DNA of 43,971 nt from JANXLS01 sp038227045 (GTDB lineage: Bacteria; Planctomycetota; SZUA-567; H5-PLA8): assembly GCA_038227045.1 (NCBI GenBank), contig JBBRQD010000041.1, forward strand, positions 1 through 43,971, read 5' to 3'. Below are positions 17,626 through 25,900 of the stretch, in pieces. The translations under genes were made by a program, and so were the position numbers. The number at the start of each line of letters is the position of its first letter. Positions within the stretch are counted from its first letter, which is position 1. Below the pieces are notes generated by a model. It did no database searches, was not told the origin of the DNA, and worked only from the letters and a program-made list of their open reading frames with translations.

Positions 17626-18384
17626 GTGGCACGCCGTTCATTTGTGGCCGGCAATTGGAAGATGAACAAAACGCCGTCGGAATCGCGGACGTTGGCGCAG
17701 GATCTGCGCAAGCGGTTGGAAGGCTACGGCAAGTGCGAAATCGCCGTCTTCCCGACGTATTTGAGCATTGCAGTCGTTTCCGAAGTGCTGAAAGGGAGCA
17801 ACATCCTCGTTGGCGCACAGAACATGCATTGGGAAAAATTCGGCCCCTTCACCGGCGCGATTTCGCCGCAGATGCTGGTCGATGCCGGCGTGCAGGACGT
17901 GATCGTGGGCCACAGCGAACGCCGCCAGTATTTTGGCGACAATGACGAGAAGGTAAACAAGCGCATCTTCGCCGCGTTGGCTCACAATATGAAGATCATT
18001 GCGTGCGTGGGCGAAACAAAAGACGAGCGCATGAACAATGTCACTGAAAGCGTCATTCGCACGCAAATCGAAGGTGCGCTGAAGGGCTTGACGGCGGAAC
18101 AAATGGCCAGCGTCACCATCGCTTACGAGCCGGTCTGGGCTATTGGCACGGGCCTGACCGCGTCGCCGGCCCAGGCGCAGGAAGTTCATGCGTTTATACG
18201 CGGTCTGGTGAAAAATCAATTTAATAGCAGCGTGGCCGATGCGCTTCGGATACAATATGGCGGATCGGTAAAAGCCGACAACGCCGTCGCGCTGCTTTCA
18301 CAGCCCGACATCGATGGCGCGTTGGTGGGCGGCGCGAGCTTGATTGCGGCCGATTTTGAAGCGATTGTCAAGGCCGCGAAGTAA
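17626..18384 (+). CDS. tpiA: Triose-phosphate isomerase, GTG start
   Basis: A 252-residue TIM-barrel glycolytic enzyme interconverting dihydroxyacetone phosphate and glyceraldehyde 3-phosphate. GNWKMNKT holds the catalytic Lys, VGHSERRQYF the catalytic His, and AYEPVWAIGTGLTAS the catalytic Glu plus the flexible loop. IQYGGSVKADN and VGGASL bind phosphate. The GTG at 17626 is chosen because AAGGAG stands 7 bases upstream and the resulting start VARRSFVAGNWKM fits the family; the frame is open 75 bases further up without similarity. secG follows after a palindromic repeat, a common tpiA-secG pairing. Confidence 0.95.
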   Translation: MARRSFVAGNWKMNKTPSESRTLAQDLRKRLEGYGKCEIAVFPTYLSIAVVSEVLKGSNILVGAQNMHWEKFGPFTGAISPQMLVDAGVQDVIVGHSERRQYFGDNDEKVNKRIFAALAHNMKIIACVGETKDERMNNVTESVIRTQIEGALKGLTAEQMASVTIAYEPVWAIGTGLTASPAQAQEVHAFIRGLVKNQFNSSVADALRIQYGGSVKADNAVALLSQPDIDGALVGGASLIAADFEAIVKAAK

Positions 18385-18390
18385 AGGCAT

Positions 18391-18445
18391 CGCCGGCGTC
18401 TCGCCGGCATGATTCTGAAACTGGCCGGCGGGACGCCGGCGGTAC
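18391..18445. repeat. REP-like palindromic element, copy 1 (tpiA-secG gap)
   Basis: Two 18-base arms, CGCCGGCGTCTCGCCGGC (18391-18408) and GCCGGCGGGACGCCGGCG (18424-18441), form a stem around a 15-base loop, and GGTACAAC follows. Nearly the same sequence recurs at 27844-27902. It occupies most of the space between tpiA and secG. Confidence 0.75.
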
Positions 18446-18474
18446 AACACGCGATAAATAGTGGAGAAGTAAAA

Positions 18475-19056
18475 ATGACCGTAACGAACATATTGACTGC
18501 AATTGTAGTGATCATCGGCGTATTTACGACCTTTCTAATCTTGTTGCAGGAAGGCAAGGGCGGCGGGCTTGCATCGCTGGGCGGCACGAAAGCGGCCGGT
18601 ATCGAAGGTGTGACGAATCCGATCCGCCGGGCGACGGGTTTCATGATGGCGATTTTTTTCGTACTGCTTCTCGTGCTGGCGGTGATTAACCGGCCCGAAT
18701 CGCACCCTGAATTTTTCGAGAAGGAAGCCGAGAAGGCGGCAGAAACGGACGCGACGGGACCTGCACTTAATGTCGGTGTTCCTGTAGCTGTTCCGCCAGT
18801 CAACGTCAATCCGATTTCGGTGAAGCCTGCCGAAGCGCCGAAGACTGTGGAACCGGCAAAGCCAGTCGAATCTCCGAAGACTGCAGAACCGGTGAAATCG
18901 GTTGACGCACCGAAGACTCCTGAACTCGTTAAGCCGACCGAAGCGCCGAAGACCACGGAACCTGTCAAACCCGCCGACGCACCGAAGACGGGTGATGCGC
19001 CAAAGCCCGTGGAACCGGCCAAAACGGATGCGCCCAAAGCGCCCGAGAATAAGTAA
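18475..19056 (+). CDS. secG: Preprotein translocase subunit SecG with long Pro/Lys-rich tail
   Basis: A 193-residue SecG, the small membrane subunit of the SecYEG export channel. The first 75 residues are canonical: a membrane helix, the cytoplasmic loop with LLQEGKGGGLASLGG, and a second helix. From about residue 120 the tail is built of 12-residue repeats beginning (E/D)(A/S)PKT, four full copies at 18832-18975 and then shorter ones. Such a tail is not needed for known SecG function. The ATG at 18475 has GGAGA 8 bases upstream. Confidence 0.92.
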   Translation: MTVTNILTAIVVIIGVFTTFLILLQEGKGGGLASLGGTKAAGIEGVTNPIRRATGFMMAIFFVLLLVLAVINRPESHPEFFEKEAEKAAETDATGPALNVGVPVAVPPVNVNPISVKPAEAPKTVEPAKPVESPKTAEPVKSVDAPKTPELVKPTEAPKTTEPVKPADAPKTGDAPKPVEPAKTDAPKAPENK

Positions 19057-19097
19057 TATTTTGCAGTGGCTCGGGCGCTTGCCCGCGAGCTATTTAA

Positions 19098-19131
19098 CGA
19101 GGGGCTTTCGCCGTCCCTCGATTTGTTTTTT
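19098..19131 (+). terminator. Rho-independent terminator after secG
   Basis: CGAGGGGC and GTCCCTCG pair (one G-T) around TTTCGCC and are followed by ATTTGTTTTTT. A second imperfect hairpin, GCTCGGGC with GCCCGCGAGC, lies just before it at about 19069-19090. yicC starts only 10 bases after the T-tract. Confidence 0.75.
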
Positions 19132-19141
19132 GCGAGAACCC

Positions 19142-20065
19142 ATGCCGCATTCCGCTCCTTCGAAAGTTAAGCCGATTCCTGTCCGATCCATGACCGGCTA
19201 TGGCCGCGCCGTGGCTGAAGCGGGCCGCAAAGTCACCGCTGAAGTCCGCTCGGTGAACGGTCGATTTTTCAAATTGAACGTCAAACTGCCGGGGCGATAC
19301 GGAGCGCTCGAAGACCGCATCAAAACGCTGATCAACGATCTTGGCGTCAAACGCGGCAGCATCGACGTGAATTTATTTTTCGAGGACGGCACCGACGAAG
19401 GCGGCAGCGAACTCAACGAAACGGTGCTCGCGGCCTACGCGAAACAGGCCGGCAAAGTGGCAAAGAAATTGAAGCTCAAGGGCGGCGTGCCGCTGGCGGC
19501 GCTGATGTCGCTTCCCGGCGTCGTCAAGCGCATCGATGCAAAAGAAGATTTGGAACAAGTCTGGGCGTTGAGCCGCAAGGCGCTTGAAAAGGCGCTGGAG
19601 CATTTCAACCACATGCGCGAAAAAGAAGGCGCGTCGATGGCGGCGGACATTCGCAGCCAACTCGCCAAACTCGCCGACCACCGCGAGGCCATTCGCGCCG
19701 CCGCGCCGGATGCGCTCAAGGCGACGGTCCTGCGATTCAAGGAACGCATTCAAAAGCTGCTGGCGGATGCGGGGGTCAATGCGCCGTTGAACAACGACGT
19801 GCTCGAACGCGAGACGGTGCTGGCGACGGATCGCACCGATGTCAGCGAGGAAGTGGCGCGCCTGGAAAGTCATTTTCAGCAGATGGAATCGACGCTGGTC
19901 GAAGGCGGCGAAACGGGCAAGAAACTGGATTTTCTGACGCAGGAACTCTTTCGCGAAACCAACACGATCGGTTCCAAAGTCAACGACGACCGGGTTACGT
20001 ATCGCGTGGTTGACATGAAAGGATTGATCGAAAAGATTCGCGAGCAGGTGCAGAATTTGGAGTAG
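19142..20065 (+). CDS. yicC: YicC-family protein (putative endoribonuclease)
   Basis: A 307-residue YicC/YloC protein; E. coli YicC is reported to act as an RNase. The hallmark RSMTGYGRA lies near residues 16-24, followed by EVRSVNGRFFKLNVKLP. The C-terminal DUF1755 part includes LNNDVLERETVLATDRTDVSEE, QQMESTLVEGGETGKKLDFL and QELFRETNTIGSK. Usual family members begin at (I)RSMTGYG, so about 15 extra N-terminal residues are predicted here; an ATG at the MTGYGR methionine is an alternative. yicC next to gmk is a widely conserved pair. Confidence 0.92.
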   Translation: MPHSAPSKVKPIPVRSMTGYGRAVAEAGRKVTAEVRSVNGRFFKLNVKLPGRYGALEDRIKTLINDLGVKRGSIDVNLFFEDGTDEGGSELNETVLAAYAKQAGKVAKKLKLKGGVPLAALMSLPGVVKRIDAKEDLEQVWALSRKALEKALEHFNHMREKEGASMAADIRSQLAKLADHREAIRAAAPDALKATVLRFKERIQKLLADAGVNAPLNNDVLERETVLATDRTDVSEEVARLESHFQQMESTLVEGGETGKKLDFLTQELFRETNTIGSKVNDDRVTYRVVDMKGLIEKIREQVQNLE

Positions 20066-20117
20066 CTTTAAAGAGCCTCGCACATAAGCAAGCGGCCATT
20101 TTTGGTGCGCCTAACCC

Positions 20118-20708
20118 ATGAGCAAAGGCATTTTTTTTCTGGTCGCCGGTCCCGCGGGTGCGGGCAAGACGACGCTCTTGAAGCGTCTGGTCGCGGAGGA
20201 AACGAATCTCGTCAAGGCGGTGTCGGTGACGACGCGCCATCCGAGAGCCGGCGAAGTGGATGGAATCGCGTATCATTTTTGGGATGCCGCGCGCTTCGAT
20301 GCGGCGGTGGCGAACGGGGAGTTTCTGGAACACGCGGTTGTGCATAAAAATCAATACGGCACGCTGGCGCGGTTCGTGCTCGAAAAGTTGGATGCGGGCG
20401 TGGATGTGGTGAAGGATATTGACGTGCAGGGCGTCGAACAGATCGCGTCGCACCGGCTTTTAAAGGGGCGCATCGCCACTGTCTTTATCTTGGCGCCGTC
20501 GCGCGAGGAGTTGGTAAAAAGGCTAAAGGACCGTGCAAGCGAGACCGATCAAACGCTGGCGATTCGCCTGAAAACGGCGGAGAGCGAATTGGCGCGGACC
20601 CAGGAATTTGAGCATGTCGTGATCAACGACACGATCGACCGCGCGGTGGCGGAGTTGAAAGCCATTCGTCTCGCGGAGCACTGCAAGCCGGAACGAAGAT
20701 TGAGTTGA
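20118..20708 (+). CDS. gmk: Guanylate kinase
   Basis: A 196-residue guanylate kinase phosphorylating GMP to GDP. The P-loop GPAGAGKTTLLKRL replaces the common GPSGVGKST. The GMP-binding stretch VSVTTRHPRAGEVDGIAYHF is followed by FLEHAVVHKNQYGT and the Walker-like DIDVQGVEQI. The length is typical. It lies between yicC and rpoZ, a conserved order in many bacteria. Confidence 0.95.
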   Translation: MSKGIFFLVAGPAGAGKTTLLKRLVAEETNLVKAVSVTTRHPRAGEVDGIAYHFWDAARFDAAVANGEFLEHAVVHKNQYGTLARFVLEKLDAGVDVVKDIDVQGVEQIASHRLLKGRIATVFILAPSREELVKRLKDRASETDQTLAIRLKTAESELARTQEFEHVVINDTIDRAVAELKAIRLAEHCKPERRLS

Positions 20709-20745
20709 ATTGCGTTTGCAAATCGTCACACAAAGAGGAGGAATC

Positions 20746-21093
20746 GTGGAACCGAAAGAACTCGAAGGATTGCTGAACAAGGTTGGCGGGAAATACAAAT
20801 TGGTCACGCTTTATCAGAAGCGCATGCGCGAGTTGCAGCGCGGGATGCCGCGGCTGACCATCACCGACAGCCAGAGCCTCTGGGACATCGTCTCGAAAGA
20901 GATCATGGAATCGAAGGTCGATCTGGTGATGGGCGAAGAAGCCGACGTGATGCGCAAGGAACTGGCGCTGCGCGAAGCGGAAGAATCGGACAAAGCCGAC
21001 AAGGCGGAAAAGGCCGACCGCGTTGAAAAGGCCGGAAAAGACAAGGCCGAACGCGCTGAAAAAGCCAAGGCGATGGAAGCAGAAGCGAAGTAA
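20746..21093 (+). CDS. rpoZ: RNA polymerase omega subunit, GTG start
   Basis: A 115-residue omega-like protein. The start at GTG 20746 is set by AGAGGAGG directly upstream, and the longer open frame lacks support. The N-terminal 65 residues (NKVGGKYKLVTLYQKRMREL) fit the RpoZ fold, where omega helps assemble the beta prime subunit. The last 40 residues are a Lys/Ala/Glu/Asp tail of short repeats such as KADKAEKADRVEKA. Identification relies partly on the conserved gmk-rpoZ-coaBC order. Confidence 0.82.
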   Translation: MEPKELEGLLNKVGGKYKLVTLYQKRMRELQRGMPRLTITDSQSLWDIVSKEIMESKVDLVMGEEADVMRKELALREAEESDKADKAEKADRVEKAGKDKAERAEKAKAMEAEAK

Positions 21094-21111
21094 AAGTCAT
21101 TGGATTCAGCC

Positions 21112-21687
21112 ATGCGTCTAGCCCACAAGAAGATCATCCTGGGCGTCACGGGCGGGATTGCCGCGTATAAATCCTGCGATCTGGCGTCGCGGCTGGTCAA
21201 AGAAGGCGCGGTCGTCACCGCGATTTTGACGCGCGGGGCGCGCCGATTTGTCACGCCGTACACCTTCGAGGCGCTCACCGGCCGGCCCTGTCTCACGCGC
21301 AATTTCAAACGCATCGCGCCGGGCGAAACCGCGTACCCGCATATCGATCCGGCCACCGCAGCCGATTTCGTGGTCATCGCGCCGGCCACCGCCAACGCGA
21401 TGGCTCGGCTGGCTCACGGCATGTCGAGTGATCTGCTCAGCGCGCTGATGCTGAGCGTCCGCTGCCCGGTTTTTGTTTGCCCGGCGATGAACGTGCTGAT
21501 GTGGGAACATCCCGCGACGCAAGCCAATGTCGCGACGCTGAAGAAATTCGGCCACACGATTCTGGGACCAGACAGAGGATCGCTGGCGTGCGGAATGACG
21601 GGCGCCGGGCGGATGATGGAACCGGCGCAAATCGTCGATGCCCTATGCGCCGTACAATTGCCGCGAATAGGTTTCGGTCATGCCTAA
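21112..21687 (+). CDS. coaC: Phosphopantothenoylcysteine decarboxylase (stand-alone CoaC)
   Basis: A 191-residue HFCD flavoprotein. It decarboxylates 4'-phosphopantothenoylcysteine in coenzyme A synthesis. LGVTGGIAAYKS binds FMN, AYPHIDP holds the catalytic His, CPAMNVLMWEHPA is the PxMNxxMW motif, and ACGMTGAGRM matches the substrate-recognition clamp. In most bacteria this domain is fused to CoaB as one 400-residue protein; here it ends at 21687 and CoaB is separate. Its stop overlaps the start of the small interposed gene in CATGCCTAA. The ATG at 21112 is preferred over a TTG at 21100. Confidence 0.93.
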   Translation: MRLAHKKIILGVTGGIAAYKSCDLASRLVKEGAVVTAILTRGARRFVTPYTFEALTGRPCLTRNFKRIAPGETAYPHIDPATAADFVVIAPATANAMARLAHGMSSDLLSALMLSVRCPVFVCPAMNVLMWEHPATQANVATLKKFGHTILGPDRGSLACGMTGAGRMMEPAQIVDALCAVQLPRIGFGHA

Positions 21688-22033
21688 ACGCTGGTTTCAA
21701 TTTAGCTTGACGACGCTGATTGTCTGAAGTTTTCTCGCGGGCGGATTTATTTGGCTGAATTTGATAGATAATTATGAGGGCAATTACGGCAAGACGTGGT
21801 GCTTGTACGGTTATCCATTGCCTTGCGCAGACGTTTTTACGTATAAGACGACATACGCAGGCCCCAAATCTTTTGAGCTCGATGGCAATTTTGCAAAATT
21901 CTGGGTAGGAAATCGGTATATTTCTCTTTTTTTACTAGAAGCGCTCTTCAACAGTATTCTATTTGTTTTGATCATTACGGCGGTAGGTTGGGGAATGAAT
22001 CGCTGGCAGTCCAAGGACAAGAAGCATGCCTGA
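21680..22033 (+). pseudogene. Small membrane protein (RWFQFSL type) broken by in-frame TGA, wedged between coaC and coaB
   Basis: Read from ATG 21680, the product starts MPKRWFQFSLTTLIV, meets TGA at codon 16 (21725-21727), then continues SFLAGGFIWLN in the same frame to a stop at 22033, 117 codons in all. RWFQFSL at the N-terminus is characteristic of many small planctomycete membrane proteins. The first membrane helix spans the TGA, and a second helix (SLFLLEALFNSILFVLI) lies at the C-terminus before a basic tail. By eye the DNA is clearly more AT-rich than coaC and coaB. It overlaps coaC by 8 bases and coaB by 8 bases. A TTG at 21761 could restart a shorter product. No function can be assigned. 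Confidence 0.65.
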
Positions 22034-22736
22034 ATCCAACCGCCTGCATTTCCTTATCACCGCCGGTCCCACCGTCGAAGACATCGACCCCGTCCGCTTC
22101 GTCTCGAATCGCGCATCAGGAAAACTCGGTTTCGCGCTGGCGCGCGCGGCGTCGAAAGCTGGTCACGGCGTAACGCTGATTCACGGTCCCGTGGCTTCCG
22201 ACGTGCTTTGCACGGCTCCGAAAAATGCGACGTGTGTTGCGGTTCGTTCGGCGGCCGAGATGCTCGCGGCGGTTTTCGGGCATGTGAAAAATGCCGAGGT
22301 GGTCATCATGAACGCGGCCGTCGCGGATTTTACCATTGCGAAAATGTCGCCGACGAAGCTCAAGAAAAGCGCCGCCAGCCTCAAATTTAAGTTTAAGCAA
22401 ACTGTCGATATTTTAAAAAAATTGGGCCAGCACAAGACGCGCCATCCCGACTTGATGCTGATCGGTTTCGCGCTCGAAACCGGCTCCGGCCGCACGCCCA
22501 AAGCGCGCGCGCAATCGGCGCTGAAGTCGGCTTTGTCTAAGTTGGAATCCAAGAATCTCGACGCGATTGTGCTCAATTCGCCGCAGACTATTGGGACTTC
22601 CGATGGCGATTTTTTATTGATTGAACGCAGCGGGAAGAAGCCTTTGCAGTTGCATGGCAGCAAAGAAATGCTGGCGAAAAAGCTGATTCGGTTCGCAACC
22701 AATTTGTGCCGGAAGCGTCTTAACAGCAGGGGTTAG
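22026..22736 (+). CDS. coaB: Phosphopantothenate-cysteine ligase (stand-alone CoaB)
   Basis: A 236-residue CoaB domain joining 4'-phosphopantothenate and cysteine. LITAGPTVEDIDPVRFVSNR and ASGKLGFALARAA form the N-terminal nucleotide site; MNAAVADFTIAKMSPTKLKKS and LIGFALET are the family motifs; SPQTIGTSDGDFLLIER lies near the C-terminus. The start codon sits in CATGCCTGA, overlapping the end of the small interposed gene. The final codons (AGG GGT TAG) are the first unit of a heptamer repeat array, so the very C-terminus may not be ancestral. Confidence 0.93.
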   Translation: MPESNRLHFLITAGPTVEDIDPVRFVSNRASGKLGFALARAASKAGHGVTLIHGPVASDVLCTAPKNATCVAVRSAAEMLAAVFGHVKNAEVVIMNAAVADFTIAKMSPTKLKKSAASLKFKFKQTVDILKKLGQHKTRHPDLMLIGFALETGSGRTPKARAQSALKSALSKLESKNLDAIVLNSPQTIGTSDGDFLLIERSGKKPLQLHGSKEMLAKKLIRFATNLCRKRLNSRG

Positions 22737-22817
22737 AATTTAGGGACTAGGGGTTAGGGAACTGCATGCGAATTCGAAACCTTTTACTAACCCCTAGACC
22801 CTAAATCCTAAACCCTT
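22729..22817. repeat. Telomere-like heptamer array forming a 20-bp inverted repeat
   Basis: Left side units: GGGGTTA, GAATTTA, GGGACTA, GGGGTTA, GGGAACT (22729-22763). Right side units: CTAACCC, CTAGACC, CTAAATC, CTAAACC (22787-22814). Positions 22738-22757 and 22787-22806 are reverse complements except for one base, around a 29-base loop. The left side starts within the last codons of coaB. It lies in the gap before the DUF4175-like gene and may end the coaB transcript, although no T-run follows directly. Confidence 0.7.
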
Positions 22818-22949
22818 TTCTTGTGTCCTTTACAGAGAAATCGGGTTTATACATCTTAGGTGTTTGACCAGCGCCCGAAACGCTTTACGCTATTCGAGTC
22901 CATTTGTGCGCGGATTGATTTCCGCTGCAAATCCTGGAGAAAGACGACC

Positions 22950-25900
22950 ATGCTTTCGACCGGAACCTCCGCCACGCAAGTCTTGACCGCCAATGCCGAC
23001 GAATCGTGGAACCGCCTGCGCTCGCGCGTTGATGGCGTCCGCACGCGCCAGCGCTTCAAATATTTCGGCACCGGCGTGCTTGCGGCTCTGGCCGTGTTCG
23101 TCGCCGCGTTCCTGGGTTTCAGCGCTGCGGATATCGTGTTTAAGCTCTCCGTTGGTACGCGCATTTTTGCATTGCTCTCGACTGGGATCGCGGTGGTCTT
23201 CGCGATTTTTCAATGGGTCTATCGCCCGTGGAAATTATTGGGCAACACCGTCCAATCGGCGCGCGAAGTGGAAGGCGCGTTCCCGCAGCTTGAGCAGCAG
23301 CTTTCCACCGCGCTTGAATTCGGCGCGGATAAGGAGAAGGCCGCGAAGTTTGCGAGTCCTCTGTTGGTCGCCGCGCTGGTCAATCAGGCGGGCGAACGCT
23401 CCGAGCCGCTCGATTTCGCACGTACCATTCGCTGGAAGCAGCTCGCGTGGGCCTTTGGAATCGCGTTCGCGATGGCGCTGTTCATGGGCGTTTATGCCGC
23501 GAAAAGCAGCCGCCTTTTCGCGATTACCTGGGCGCGCTTCATGAGGCCGATGTCGGACATTGCCGCTCCGACGCTCACCGAAATTCGCCGTGTCGAACCT
23601 GGTGACGCGAAGTTTGCGATGGAATCCAGTGTGCCCATCGTCGTCGCGCTTGAGGGCAAAATGCCCGATACGGCGACGCTCTCCGTGTTGATCGGCGACG
23701 AGAAGGACAATCATTGGGAAGACCGCCCGATGGACCGCGGCGAAGACGGACTTTACCGCGCCACGATTCGGCGTCTGCTCGATAGCGCGCGTTACAAGGT
23801 TCGTGCCGGCGACGCTGAAACGCGCGAATACAAGATCAAGGTTTTCAAGACGCCAGAGATCACCGAATTTACGCTGCGTATCGAACATCCTGCATACACG
23901 GGAAAAGGCATCGAACCGCTACCTGCCGGTACCGGCGATGTGCGCGCCCTCCGAGGCAGCAAGGTTCACATTGATGTGCGGGCGAACGTTGAATTGGGCA
24001 AAGCGTCGGTTGCGTTCAAGTCGCGCCGAGGCGAAATGCCGGGCATTTCCGAATCCACCGAGCCGCGCAAGGCGTCGATTGTCTTCGACATCGACAAAGA
24101 CGACGAATATCAAATCAAGATCGCCGATGCCGATGGCAATCCGGGCACCGGAACGCTCTTCCAGATCAAGGCGCTGCGCGACCGCTTTCCGCGCGTCACC
24201 ATCAAGAAGCCCGAGAAGGATTTGATGGTCCAGAAGGAGCAGACCGTCGAAGTCGAGATCAGCGCTGACGACGATATCGGAGTCAAAGAGATCGGCATCT
24301 TCCACAGCATCGACGTGGACGAAAAGCAGATCATGATCCGCCGTCTCGACCCTCAGCCGCTGCGCGCCGACGGCAAGCTTGTCTGGGAATTGGGTTCGAT
24401 GAATCTCAAAGGCGGCGAAGTGATCGCGTATTACGCCTACGCGATCGACAACGACACGGTCTCGCCCGGCGGCCCGAAGATGAGCAAGAGCGACATTCAT
24501 TTCCTCACGGTTTACGATGAGGAAAAATACGATGGTGAAAAAGATCCGAAGAAAAAGCAGCCGCCGGGAACGCCACCTGAAATCAAGCAGCTCGACAAGC
24601 TCATTGATGCGCAGAAGAAGCTCTTGAAGGACACGTTCGCTCAAGCACGCATGAAGGAGAGTCTGCGCGACAAGGAAGAAGCCGAGCGCTCCAAGGCGAT
24701 TGAAAGCGAAAAAGTGTCAGCGAATAAAACAGGCGAGGCGCAGAAACAGCTTCGCGCCAAAGTGGAAGGCCTGATCGACGATGTGAAAAAGGAATTGGCG
24801 AAGGCCGACGATCCCGACGCCAAGCCGCGCGAGGGCGAGCCGGCACATCAAAAGCCCGCGCTGGGCGAGAAGGAATTGAAGCATCTCGAGCAAGCCGTTG
24901 AGAAAATGAAGGCTGCGGAAGGCGACTTGCAGAAGCCCGACGCGCCCGGCGCCGTGAAGCCCGAGACGGAAGCGCTGCGCCATTTGAGCGAAACGCGCCG
25001 GTTGCTCCTTTCCGACAAGGAAGGCGACCCGCGTTTCAAGATGGCGATGAACAAGAATTCGAAGAAAAAGCAGAAGCAGGAACAGGACCAGCAGCAGCAG
25101 GATCAGCAGCAGGCCAAGCAGGAATTGGCCGAGATGCCGAAGATGATGGAGAAGGAAAAAGAGCTCGAACGCGAGCTTGAGGAACTCAACGAAAAGAAGC
25201 GCAAGCCGCCGCAGGGCGAGCCGCAATCGGAAGAGCGCAAGAAGCAGGAAGAAGAGAAGCGCGACTTGCAGCGCAAGGCCGAAGACGACGCGCAGAAACT
25301 CGCCAAGGAGGCTGAGGAACGCGCCCGGACGCTCGAAAAATTGGCCGATCGCAACACCGACATGAAACCTGCCGCGGATAAGATGAAGGACGCCGCGGAC
25401 AAGCTCGATCAGGCAAAAAAGGAACTCAATCAGGGCAAGCCAAAGAACGACGAGAACGCCAAGGAAAAGAGTCAGCAGGCGCAGCAGGACAGCCGCGAGG
25501 CTCAACGGAATCTGCGCAATGCGCTGGAAAAACAGGTTCGACAGGAAATGTCGAATGTTGAGAAAGACGCCAAAGAACTCGCTCAGCGTCAGCAAACGCT
25601 GGCGGAGCAGATGCAGCAAATGCAGAAAGAGCAACAGGACGGCAAGAAGCCTGATGGACAGAAACCTGACGGACAAAAACCCGATGGGCAGAAGCCTGAC
25701 GGGCAAAAGCCGGATGGTCAGAAGCCTGACGGACAAAAGCCGGATGGCCAGAAACCCGATGGCCAAAAGCCCGATGGCCAAAAGCCAGATGGACAGAAGC
25801 CAGACGGCCAAAAGCCGGACGGTCAGAAACCGGACGGTTCTCAACCAGGCGACAAACCGCAAGAGGGACAGCCTCAGGATGGCCAGCAGCAGAGCGCTAG

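Noticed and set aside
21725..21727. Selenocysteine at the in-frame TGA
   Set aside because: The site lies within a membrane helix of a small protein with no redox motif, and I see no convincing SECIS-like hairpin directly downstream.
22729..22817. A true linear-replicon telomere
   Set aside because: It is internal, short and degenerate, flanked by genes on both sides, and forms an inverted pair rather than a terminal tandem array.
25647..25841. CRISPR-like array
   Set aside because: The 15-bp units are contiguous with no spacers and encode an in-frame amino-acid repeat.
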